From Bacteroidaceae bacterium (GTDB lineage Bacteria > Bacteroidota > Bacteroidia > Bacteroidales > Bacteroidaceae): a stretch of DNA of 57,704 nt. The notes beneath the pieces are model-generated. The model was not told the DNA's origin, made no database searches, and saw only the letters and a program-made list of their open reading frames with translations. How positions within the stretch are numbered: position 1 is the first letter of the stretch; the number at the start of each line of letters is the position of its first letter. The position numbers and the translations under genes are program-made. Of this stretch, positions 17,938-26,600 are shown piece by piece. The stretch spans positions 1-57,704 of the forward strand of contig JAFUWG010000039.1 in the NCBI GenBank assembly GCA_017483605.1, written 5' to 3'.

Positions 17938-18654
17938 TTATAAATATTGTAAAATGTGTTCTTCTGCGTAGTTGAGGTCATCTATGTCATCAATCTCATA
18001 CCACTTCAGACCCTCCACTCTCAATACATACACTTTCATCACCTCTTGCGACATGGTGAGGAGTTCGTACTCATAGCCCAGTTTGGGCTGTTCCGCCACC
18101 TTTCGGGCGTAGTCTTCACACATGGCACGATAGAATCGGTTGGAGAGTTTGTGAATGCCGACCAATTCTCCCTTCGTATCCAGTTCTGTTTCTACCGTAG
18201 AACATCGGGTCAGGCGGTTCCCCTCCCCATACTCTACATAGTATTGGTCTTGAAACTTGGTGACAGGAGTAATGAGCATGATGTCTGGCTCAGGACATTC
18301 CAACAGCGAAGTGATGGCTCGCTTCTCAAACACAAGGTCGCTCTCCAAGAGCAGAATGTCATCATCGCCAACCGCCTCACGGCAGTTCCAAAGCGTGTAC
18401 ATGCTGTTTGTCTCAGCATAGCGAGGAGAAAAGACGCATTCAATTTGCGGATAGACCTCCTTCAGTGCTTCATACTTTTCTTTGAGATAACCTGTCCCGA
18501 TGATGATGCGTTCAATGCCGCAAGCAATCAGCGTCTGAATACTGCGCTCCACCATCGACATACCGCCGCACTCCACAAAGCCCTTGGGTACGGTCTCCGT
18601 CATCTTGCCAAAGCGAGTGCCAAGCCCCGCAGCCATGATTACCGATGTTTTCAT
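17938..18654 (-). CDS. pntC: Phosphonate (CMP-AEP) cytidylyltransferase-type nucleotidyltransferase
   Basis: 238 residues from ATG 18654; a GTG at 18663 is possible. MAAGLGTRFGKMTETVPKGF is the nucleotide-binding loop of sugar-1-phosphate and LicC/PntC nucleotidyltransferases; an ESDLVFEKRA metal site follows. Among this fold, a gene set between phosphonopyruvate decarboxylase and PhnW best fits PntC, which makes CMP-2-aminoethylphosphonate from CTP and AEP. A LicC-like choline-phosphate role is the main alternative, but no choline genes are nearby. Confidence 0.82.
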   Translation of the reverse strand: MKTSVIMAAGLGTRFGKMTETVPKGFVECGGMSMVERSIQTLIACGIERIIIGTGYLKEKYEALKEVYPQIECVFSPRYAETNSMYTLWNCREAVGDDDILLLESDLVFEKRAITSLLECPEPDIMLITPVTKFQDQYYVEYGEGNRLTRCSTVETELDTKGELVGIHKLSNRFYRAMCEDYARKVAEQPKLGYEYELLTMSQEVMKVYVLRVEGLKWYEIDDIDDLNYAEEHILQYL

Positions 18655-18666
18655 ACTGTCCACTTC

Positions 18667-19791
18667 TTATTGCTTCAGGAAAGCCATCAAAGCCTCTTTA
18701 TTCTGAATGGGTGTTGTCGTCGGTCTGCCAAGATTCTTGCGGGCACCCTTTTTCACCTTCACTTCGATGAGCCGGGGGCTGCCACCTTCTTTGTCTGCCA
18801 GTGCTTTCTTTAGGTCTTCGGCATTGTCAACAGATACAGCCGACCGATAGCCACAGGCCATAGCGATGGCAGGCAGGTCAATGCACAATCCGATGGTGGG
18901 TTGTCCACCAACAGAGTCGTGGGCACCATTGTTGAATACCACGTGTGTGTAGTGCTTTGGTTGCATATCTCCCACAATACCCAGTGAGCCCATGTGCATG
19001 ATAGCGGCTCCGTCACCATCGAAACAATAGACTGGGCGACCCGGCTGTTCCAAAGCGATGCCCAAAGCAATCTGTGAAGCGTGTCCCATCGAGCCGACCG
19101 TGAGGAAATCGCGGTCATGCCCCATATTGCCCGCGGCACGATACTCGAACAGTTCTCTTGAAATCATTCCTGTGGTTGACACGATAACCGCTTCCTTTTC
19201 AATGCTCCCTGCTGCTAACTGGATTGCCTCTTCGCGGCTCATGCTGAGCGATGAAGGTGCAATATGCTGCAACTGGTAGTCATCAAACGTCCCTTTCTGT
19301 ATGACGAGTGCAAAAGCACGTTTCGTCTCCTCCATATAGGCAATGCCTTCACGAAGTTGTGTATCCAAAGCATCCTCTTCAGTTGCCATCACCACGTTCT
19401 TGATGCCCATCGCATCCAACAGAGGAATGGTCACTTTGCCCTGCTTCACGTGCTGTGGTTCATCATGCTTGCCTGGTTCACCTCGCCATCCCACCAGCAA
19501 CAACACGGGGATGTTGTACACTTCCTCGTCTGTCAGCGACATGAGTGGATTGACCGTGTTGCCCAAACCGGAGTTCTGCATATACACCACAGGAATCTGG
19601 CCAGAAGCGAGGTAATGCCCTGCCGCCAAGCCGATGGCAGCACCTTCGTTGGCGGCTATAATGTTCTTCGCCTTGGGAGAGTTGTCTGTCAGGTATGCAC
19701 AGATGTTTTTCAGCAACGAGTCAGGAACGCCTGCAAAAAAGTCAATGCCAGCCTTTGCCAGCGACTCCACAAAGTATTTGGGTCGTATCAT
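18667..19791 (-). CDS. aepY: Phosphonopyruvate decarboxylase
   Basis: 374 residues. Thiamine-diphosphate enzyme with the catalytic glutamate E49 (AANEG) and the GDG...NN cofactor motif at 259-288. Size and layout, a single chain with N-terminal Pyr and C-terminal PP domains, match Ppd/AepY. It converts phosphonopyruvate irreversibly to phosphonoacetaldehyde and CO2, which pulls the unfavourable PEP mutase step forward. It lies 19 bases after aepX and 12 bases before pntC. Confidence 0.93.
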   Translation of the reverse strand: MIRPKYFVESLAKAGIDFFAGVPDSLLKNICAYLTDNSPKAKNIIAANEGAAIGLAAGHYLASGQIPVVYMQNSGLGNTVNPLMSLTDEEVYNIPVLLLVGWRGEPGKHDEPQHVKQGKVTIPLLDAMGIKNVVMATEEDALDTQLREGIAYMEETKRAFALVIQKGTFDDYQLQHIAPSSLSMSREEAIQLAAGSIEKEAVIVSTTGMISRELFEYRAAGNMGHDRDFLTVGSMGHASQIALGIALEQPGRPVYCFDGDGAAIMHMGSLGIVGDMQPKHYTHVVFNNGAHDSVGGQPTIGLCIDLPAIAMACGYRSAVSVDNAEDLKKALADKEGGSPRLIEVKVKKGARKNLGRPTTTPIQNKEALMAFLKQ

Positions 19792-19810
19792 AGTGTTGTC
19801 TCTTTTAGTG

Positions 19811-21124
19811 TTACTTCGTTCCTGGAATCAATTCCAGAATCTCCTTGATTGGCATGCAGAGGTCACGTGCCTCCTGTGCACGGTGGTTTTCCAAAATGGA
19901 AGTGGCAACCTTCACCATGGCGGGGTATGCAGCCCTGAGCATATGGTTTGCATAAATCACAATGTTTACGCCCCACTGCTCGAAATCTTCTGTGCGGAAC
20001 TGGTCATAAGTAGTAGGCACAATCACGATAGGTACCACTGAATGTTTTTTTCGGAATTCTGAGCAAAACGCTTTGATGTCTTCGCCCGTCTTTTCCTTGC
20101 TATGAATCATTACACCGTCGGCACCTGCCTCCACGTATGCGAAGGCTCTCTCCAGTGCATCAGCCACAGGCTTGCCGGCGATGAGGCTTTCCACACGGGC
20201 GATAATCATGAAGTCTTTCGTCACTTGGGCATTCTTTCCTGCCCTGATCTTGTTGCAGAAATTCTCGATAGAGTCTTGCGTCTGGACGGCATCTGTTCCG
20301 AACAGCGAGTTTTTCTTCAGCCCAATCTTGTCTTCGATGATGACTGCCGAGATTCCGTTGCGTTCCAGCGTCCTTACCGTGAAGACGAAATGTTCCAGTT
20401 TCCCGCCTGTGTCACCGTCATAGATGATGGGCTTTGTGGTACATTCCAAGATGTTCGTCAAGTCCTGCATTCTGGTCGTCAGGTCCACCGCCTCAATGTC
20501 GGGCTTGCCTTTCGAGGTGGAATCGGTCAGCGAACTTGACCACATTCCGTCAAAACTTTCCACCACACCGCCTTTCTCCAGTTGCAGATTCTCGATGATG
20601 AGACCACTTAGCCCGTCGTGTGCTTCCAGGATGCGGACAATAGGTTTGGCGGCAATCAACCTTCTCAGCGACTTCATTCTCACCTCTGGCGTAGTGCCGA
20701 TGCTCTTGATTTCCTCAGCCAATGCCGACGAGTTGATGCCTTGTGTATAAGGAATCTCTATCACTTCTCCCCCCCATTGCTTCATCACTTCAAACACTTG
20801 CTCGCGTATCTCGCTGTCAGCACCTGTCTTCCAGTCATCCCCATGGATGATATAGTCGGGCTTGTACCGCTTCAGATTTTCCACATAACTCCATTCCTCC
20901 TGAGGCACCACCGAGGCAACTCCCTTGATGTTTTCAATCACCGTCTTGCGCTGTTCGTATGTCAAGTGTGGAATGCGTTTATGCGTTGCAATAGCCCTGT
21001 CCGTGAACAAGCCAATCATCACATCGCCATACTTCGCGCCCTCATTGATGATGTTGATGAGCCCGGGGTGCATGATGTCACCTATCATGCCCAAATATAC
21101 AATTTTTCCTATTTTCCCTTGCAT
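19811..21124 (-). CDS. aepX: Phosphoenolpyruvate mutase with N-terminal cytidylyltransferase-like domain
   Basis: 437 residues, two domains. Residues about 1-135 form a TagD-like nucleotidyltransferase domain: GMIGDIMHPGLINII in place of the HxGH loop (second His is Leu), a DYIIHGDDWKT strand, and GINSSALAEEI like the family's IST-type end motif. Residues about 150-437 are the isocitrate-lyase-fold PEP mutase with the diagnostic EDKIGLKKNS at 264-273. It turns phosphoenolpyruvate into phosphonopyruvate, forming the C-P bond. First committed gene of the pathway. Confidence 0.95.
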   Translation of the reverse strand: MQGKIGKIVYLGMIGDIMHPGLINIINEGAKYGDVMIGLFTDRAIATHKRIPHLTYEQRKTVIENIKGVASVVPQEEWSYVENLKRYKPDYIIHGDDWKTGADSEIREQVFEVMKQWGGEVIEIPYTQGINSSALAEEIKSIGTTPEVRMKSLRRLIAAKPIVRILEAHDGLSGLIIENLQLEKGGVVESFDGMWSSSLTDSTSKGKPDIEAVDLTTRMQDLTNILECTTKPIIYDGDTGGKLEHFVFTVRTLERNGISAVIIEDKIGLKKNSLFGTDAVQTQDSIENFCNKIRAGKNAQVTKDFMIIARVESLIAGKPVADALERAFAYVEAGADGVMIHSKEKTGEDIKAFCSEFRKKHSVVPIVIVPTTYDQFRTEDFEQWGVNIVIYANHMLRAAYPAMVKVATSILENHRAQEARDLCMPIKEILELIPGTK

Positions 21125-21135
21125 GAATTTTTGTA

Positions 21136-22233
21136 TTATAGAGTTCTTTTATATACGCCCATTAGTTGCCTTGCCAGCCGCTTGGGACCGAACGTGTCCA
21201 TTGCATAGGCTCTGCCACCTTCGATGTTCTGTTTTCTCAGTTCCTCGTTCGTCAGCAGTTTCACCATCTGGTTGCAGATGTCTTCAGGGCTGTTAGGATC
21301 GGCTTTCAGGGAGAAAGGCCCCCCTGCTTCGGGCAGGCTGCTCACGTTGCTGGTCACCACGGGACAACCTGACAGAAGTGCCTCTACCACAGGCAGTCCA
21401 AAACCTTCATAAAAAGAAGGATACACAAACAACAGGGCATTAGTGTAGAGCCGTTTCAGTTCCACGTTATCCACCATCTCTGGCCATATCAACAGGTGCT
21501 CCATGCCATGCTCTGCCGCATACTGCTTGACTATCTGCTTATACGAGCCGCCGCCACCTACCACCACCAATGGTATCTGCAAGTCCTTGGGCATCAACTC
21601 CATCGCTTTCACCACGCCCAAGAGGTTTTTTCGTGAATTGACGCTACCCACATACAGCATGTAGGATGGCGATTCGCTTTTTTCTGTCGGAGAGTAATAG
21701 ATGGGGTTCGCGGGTTGATACACCACCTCCACCTTACGCTCTGGCACGTTATAGTATTCCAGCACATCACGCTTCGTACATTCACTGATGCACACAATCC
21801 TGTCTGCATGGTTGCACGCATACTGCCACTTTGCGTTGTATATCTTGCGGTCGTGCCAATGATACATGTCAGGAAACGTCCTGAATGCCACGTCATGAAT
21901 GGTCACTACCGACGCGATGCCTGAATGAAACAGCCCCACAGGCATCTCATTGCTCAACCCGTGAAACAGTTCAATTCCGTCACCCCTCATCTCGTTCACC
22001 AGTCCGTATGTCCGCCATGCACCGCCTCTCATCACTCCGTGTGGCTGCACCACATGGCACCCCTTCTTGCCCATGTATGGCAGCGTCATTCCGTTCAGCC
22101 TCACCTTCGGCGTGTAGAGCCAATACTCATGTTCAGGAAACTCTGCCGTCAGGATGTCAATCGTCGTGCGGCTGTGATTCCCCAGTCCTGTAAAGTTGTT
22201 GAAGAGCCTTTTCGCGTCGAAACCAATTCTCAT
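21136..22233 (-). CDS. GT4-family glycosyltransferase
   Basis: 365 residues, GT-B fold: N-terminal MRIGFDAKRLFNNFTGLGNH, then MLYVGSVNSRKNLLGVVKAME, and the donor site PSFYEGFGLPVVEALLSGCP. Mannosyltransferase-like sequence, but the sugar is not certain. It overlaps the DUF4254 gene upstream by ATGA and precedes aepX by 11 bases, so it is part of the phosphonate-glycan operon and may build the acceptor glycan. Confidence 0.9.
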   Translation of the reverse strand: MRIGFDAKRLFNNFTGLGNHSRTTIDILTAEFPEHEYWLYTPKVRLNGMTLPYMGKKGCHVVQPHGVMRGGAWRTYGLVNEMRGDGIELFHGLSNEMPVGLFHSGIASVVTIHDVAFRTFPDMYHWHDRKIYNAKWQYACNHADRIVCISECTKRDVLEYYNVPERKVEVVYQPANPIYYSPTEKSESPSYMLYVGSVNSRKNLLGVVKAMELMPKDLQIPLVVVGGGGSYKQIVKQYAAEHGMEHLLIWPEMVDNVELKRLYTNALLFVYPSFYEGFGLPVVEALLSGCPVVTSNVSSLPEAGGPFSLKADPNSPEDICNQMVKLLTNEELRKQNIEGGRAYAMDTFGPKRLARQLMGVYKRTL

Positions 22234-22835
22234 TTTTTTCCGTACAAAATCGGGTTCGTGCTCGGATCGTTGTACATCTTCATCTGCTTATACACCTTCA
22301 TGTACTTCCGTCCTGCCTCGATATCTGCAATCAACTGGTCGATAGCCGTTGACAAGTCCTTCTGCTGCTCCAAGAGCACATCCAGTTTCCGCTGACAAGT
22401 GGCAATGTGTTCTGCCGATGCATCTTTACGTTCCACCTGCTCACGCATGTGGTAGATTTTCAGTGCAAGAATCGACAATCTGTCCACAGCCCATGCAGGG
22501 CTTTCCGTGTTGATGGTTGCATCTTCCTTCACAGCCACGTCTTTATACGTCGTCAGGAAATACGAATCCACCATTTCCACCAAGTCCGTTCTGTCTTGAT
22601 TGCTCTTGTCGATGCGACGCTTCAGTGCCAAAGCCTCCAGGGGGTCAATTTGTGGGTCACGAATCAAGTCCTCCAGATGCCACTGCACGGTGTCAATCCA
22701 ATTTTTCAGATACAGGAAGTACTCAATTGTTCCTCCTTCATACGGATTCTGTATGGGTTCGTCCACGTTATCATGCAGGTGATAATCTACAATAGATTGC
22801 TCAAAAATGGGGTAAGCACGCTCAGAAAAAGTCAT
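22230..22835 (-). CDS. DUF4254 protein
   Basis: 201 residues from ATG 22835 (MTFSERAYPIFEQSI); the frame extends upstream but that part lies beyond the -7 box. All-helical, charged sequence with NPYEGGTIEYFLYLKNWIDT, DLIRDPQIDP and KIYHMREQV blocks and a coiled-coil stretch (about 130-185). This is the DUF4254 family, commonly found in Bacteroidetes next to LPS glycosyltransferase genes; its role is not established. First gene of the phosphonate-glycan operon. Confidence 0.85.
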   Translation of the reverse strand: MTFSERAYPIFEQSIVDYHLHDNVDEPIQNPYEGGTIEYFLYLKNWIDTVQWHLEDLIRDPQIDPLEALALKRRIDKSNQDRTDLVEMVDSYFLTTYKDVAVKEDATINTESPAWAVDRLSILALKIYHMREQVERKDASAEHIATCQRKLDVLLEQQKDLSTAIDQLIADIEAGRKYMKVYKQMKMYNDPSTNPILYGKK

Positions 22836-22865
22836 ATAAACGGTATTTAATGTTAATTTTGAGTA

Positions 22866-22873
22866 CAAAAGTA
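22866..22873 (-). promoter_or_regulatory. -7 box TACTTTTG for the phosphonate-glycan operon
   Basis: Fits TAnnTTTG on the minus strand, about 30 bases ahead of ATG 22835. A TTTG lies 23 bases further upstream (22900-22897), a little far for the -33 box. Confidence 0.5.
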
Positions 22874-22915
22874 AAGAATTTATATGAAACACACAACAAA
22901 AAAACAAAAAATAAC

Positions 22916-23046
22916 TAACTTTGTGCCCATTAAGAACTACCCCGTGGTATAAAACCACCAAAACACATATAGTCCCCCACCTTCCCCAAGCGCACTGCAG
23001 GTTGATTCCGAAGTCGGTGCCCAAGTTGGAAGCCAGGGGACTTCTT
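22916..23046 (+). ncRNA. Putative small RNA with strong terminator
   Basis: A TAACTTTG -7 box at 22916-22923 is followed by a non-coding transcript: a GTGGT/ACCAC hairpin (about 22942-22956), then a long stem closing with AGTCCCC (22970-22976) and GGGGACT (about 23036-23042), containing CTTCC/GGAAG and GCAC/GTGC inner helices, and ending in a TTCTTTTT run. No reading frame, promoter and terminator both present, so an sRNA of about 110 bases is likely. It did not match 4.5S RNA (no GGAA-loop core) or 6S RNA in my reading. Confidence 0.5.
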
Positions 23047-23054
23047 TTTGTCCA

Positions 23055-23227
23055 AGTGTCTTTTTGTCCTTTTGTCCTTTTGTGACTTTCGCGTGCGCCC
23101 GCACGAATCCTTATTATATATTATTATATTATTTTATTTTATATATTTTATATAAATTAATTAATGGGGTCAGACTGTAAACTATTAGGTAGAAAGTCAC
23201 AAAAGGACAAAAGGACAAAAGGACACT
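23055..23227. repeat. 36-base inverted repeat flanking an AT-rich core
   Basis: Left arm 23055-23090 and right arm 23192-23227 are complementary at 35 of 36 positions. Each arm is built of TTTTGTCC/GGACAAAA units. Between them lie a short GCGTGCGCCCGC patch and about 60 bases of almost pure A/T. Part of the 795-base gene-free gap 22836-23630. Confidence 0.75.
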
Positions 23228-23274
23228 TTGGAACGAGAGCGACAACATGACTTTGGGACGAGAGCGATAACATG
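23225..23274. repeat. Two tandem 25-base direct repeats
   Basis: Copies at 23225-23249 and 23250-23274 (ACTTTGGnACGAGAGCGA then nAACATG) differ at two positions. They abut the right arm of the 36-base inverted repeat. The stretch 23275-23576 that follows holds no feature I can support. Confidence 0.7.
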
Positions 23275-23576
23275 TTTGCCATCCGCCCGATGATGGGGGT
23301 ATATGACTACCCGACGGATGTGGCAACTCCTGCCTGATGCCTATGACCCTCTCCTGCCCGACAGGTGGGTTGTGTTGTGGAAAAGGAGGGGGTACAGGTG
23401 CAAGATGAGCGGAAGGACGGGCATGAGGAGATGCAGGGTAGGGGAGTATGGGATGGTTGTTGGGGAATTGAAAAACGGCTTCTTGCGAGGTGTTGTTTTG
23501 AGGTGGAAGTCTGCAAGTCGATGATTTTTTTTTGAAATATCTGAACAGATAGGGGTATGGATTTAGAAAAATGTTG

Positions 23577-23584
23577 TATCTTTG
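23577..23584 (+). promoter_or_regulatory. -7 box TATCTTTG for the hybrid regulator gene
   Basis: Exact -7 match 46 bases ahead of the chosen start at 23631. No good -33 TTTG. A tiny ATG-AAT-TAA frame follows directly at 23587. Confidence 0.55.
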
Positions 23585-23630
23585 CCATGAATTAACTAAC
23601 AACTGATTGTATTTTACCTATATGATATCC

Positions 23631-26600
23631 ATGAAGCAGTTTATCTCGCTTTTGTTTTTCGTTGCTTTTTCTTTTGTATATTCGCCACATCTTCATGCTC
23701 AGGTGACGCGGCTGTACACCACTCAGCAAGGGCTGAAAACAAACAACTGCCACAGCATCGAGATTGATTCGAGGGGGTTGGTGTGGGTGTCGGGCTCCGA
23801 CATGTTGGGGCTGTTTGACGGCACTCGCTTCCAGTACCTGCCCAACACGTCGGAGGATGGACACAAGTTGTTCCAGACGGCGTATGGTGTGACGGAGATG
23901 GCAGAGGAGCAGTACTGGGTGTATTCTTCACACGGACTTTTCCGGTTGGATGCTCGCAACATGGTGTTCAACCGCATCTCGCTGGGCGAGAGCGAGGACA
24001 GCGTGTATGGATATGCGACCAATGCTGTGATTGACTATCCGAAGAAGGACTGCAAGATGGTCACGACGGATGGTTACGGCTCGTTTGTGCTGAACGGCAA
24101 GACGCTGGAGGTGGACGAGAAACTCTCGGCAAGGCTGAACGAGATGATTGGCGACCTTTTTGTGGAGATTCCTCTGATTGACAAGCGGCAGCAATTGTGG
24201 GCTACCACGAAGGGTACACCGCTGGTATGTCTTGACCTGAAGACCTTCAAACGCCGCACGCTCAACTATACCCCCCAGGCGGCTGCCATCATGGGTCGAA
24301 GCAAGGTGACGGCACTGCTGGAGGCTCCGTTGGGTATGCTGATAGGTACGAGTCATGGCATTCTCATCTACGATGTCAAGCAGAATCTGGTGCGTGAAAT
24401 GAACATTGGAACTGCTGACCTGTTCATCAGTTCCATCATCCGCACTCGCAATGAGCGTACGCTGGTGGGTACCGACGGCAGGGGCATTTGGGAATACAAG
24501 AAGAACGATGCGGGAGAAACGACGTTTGCGCCTCTGAGTGGGCAGACGGCAGAATTTGACATTACCTTCGGAAAGGTGATGGACATGGAGGAGGACCAAG
24601 AGGGCAATGTGGTTGCCATCTTTTTGCAAAAAGGCTTGGCTGTGATTCCTCCACAGGAGGATTGTTTCCACTATCATGCCATCACGCCCCTTGCCAACGA
24701 GAAGAATGCGACGTGTGTCACATCGATGGCGATTGACCAGCACGAGAACTACTGGGTGGCAACAGACGGGTGTGGCATCTTCACCACCAACGGGATGTTT
24801 CTTGCCACGGCGCATCCTCTCAACGAGGGGCTTCGTTCGCTCCTGATTCAGGATGTGAAGATTGACAAGCACGGCACCGTGTGGGCTGGCAGTTTCGGTG
24901 GGGGTGTGCAGTATCTGGAGAATGGCAGATGGACAGACGGATGGCTGGGCGAGTTGAGTCAAGAACTGGTCATGACGATGTTTTATGATGCCAAGGAAGA
25001 CCAGATGCTGGTGGGCACGAACGGCAATGGCATCTATTGCCTCGACATTCCCCGTCAGAAGGTGCAGAAGGTAGAACTTCCTTTTGTTTATAACCCTTGG
25101 GTGTGCGGACTGCTGAAAGACTCGGAGGGCACGCTGTGGGTGGCCACCAGCAATGGCATTGTCTATTATGACAGCAAGACGAAAAAGCATGGTTCGGTGA
25201 CGCTGAACGGCGAGAGAATCAGCAATGCCAACGCCTTGCAGCAAGATGGGGACGACATCCTCATCGCTTGCGACACGGGTTTGCTCATCTATCACAAGAA
25301 GACTGGCGAGCAGGAACTGATTGCCAAGGGAGCGGGGCTTTCGTGTGAAGACATCCACTCCATCACCCTTGACAAGAACACCATCTGGCTTGCCACACGT
25401 ACTAACATCGCCTCTGTCGATAAGAAGACCCACGAGGTACGCAACTACTCTTCCTTCAGCGGCTATCAGATTGGCGAGTTCCATCGCAACTCGTTCGTCA
25501 AGCCGGGACACGGCTATATCCTGTTTGGTGGCGACAACGGCATCATCTGCTTCCAGCCTCAACTCATCAGCAATCGTAACAAGGAAGTGAAGACCGTTTA
25601 CTTCACCAGTTTCAACACACCCTTCCACACGGAATATCTTGACGCCAACATCTTCTATGCCAAGCAGATAGAACTGAATCACGACAACTCTTCCTTCACC
25701 ATCAGTTTCTCTGCCGTAGAGTTGGGCGACCCCGAACGCATCCACTACGACTACCTGCTGGAAGGGCTTGACCAGCATTGGTTAGTTGACGCACCGTCAC
25801 CCTCTGCCACTTATTCTTCCTTACCTCCGGGCGACTACACCCTTCGTGTGCGTGCCTACCTGGAGGACAATCCCGACAAATATGCCGAGAGCAGCATCCA
25901 CATCAGCGTGGCTGCCCCCTGGTATGCCAGTCCTTGGGCATTCATCTTCTACACCCTCATCCTGCTTGGCATCGCCTACTACATCTATCAGCAAATCCAG
26001 AACCGCAAGCGGCAGAAGGAGCAGTTGAGGCTGTCGGCAGAGCAAGACCGCATGAAGGAAGCCAAGTTGAAACTCTTCACCTCCATCACCCACGAACTCC
26101 GTTCGCCCCTCACCATGATTGAGTCGCCGCTGAAGCAACTGATGCTCCAAGACCCCGACGAGGAGCATCAGAACCTGTACGGCGTGATGAGGAGAAACTG
26201 CGACCGATTGTTGGACATCGTGAAGCAAATCACCGACATCCGCAAGATTGATGCGGGTCAGTTGACGCTGCACATGCAGGAGTGTGACTATGTGGAGTAT
26301 AGCGACCAAGTGTTTGAGCAGTTCAAAGGCATTGCCACGGTGAAGAACATCACTTTCGACATCGAGCACAACGAAGCCGAATTGCTCATGATGATGGACA
26401 CGTCCCACTTCGAGAAAATCATCACCAACATCCTCAGCAACGCCTTCAAGTTCACCCCAGAAGAGGGCAAGATTGTGGCAAGCAGCGGGCTGGTGGGCAA
26501 CCATGTCGAACTGCGGTTCTACAACAGCGGCTCCCACTTCAACGAAGAAGACCTTTCCCACCTGTGGGAACGTTTCTATCAGGGCAGTGCAGGCGACGGT

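Noticed and set aside
22916-23046. 4.5S SRP RNA
   Set aside because: The conserved GGAAG-loop core and AGCAGCC pairing are not there; the GGAAGCC found lies in a helix near the 3' end.
23928-25778. A 616-residue open frame antisense to the hybrid regulator
   Set aside because: Lies entirely within the beta-propeller coding region and shows no family pattern.
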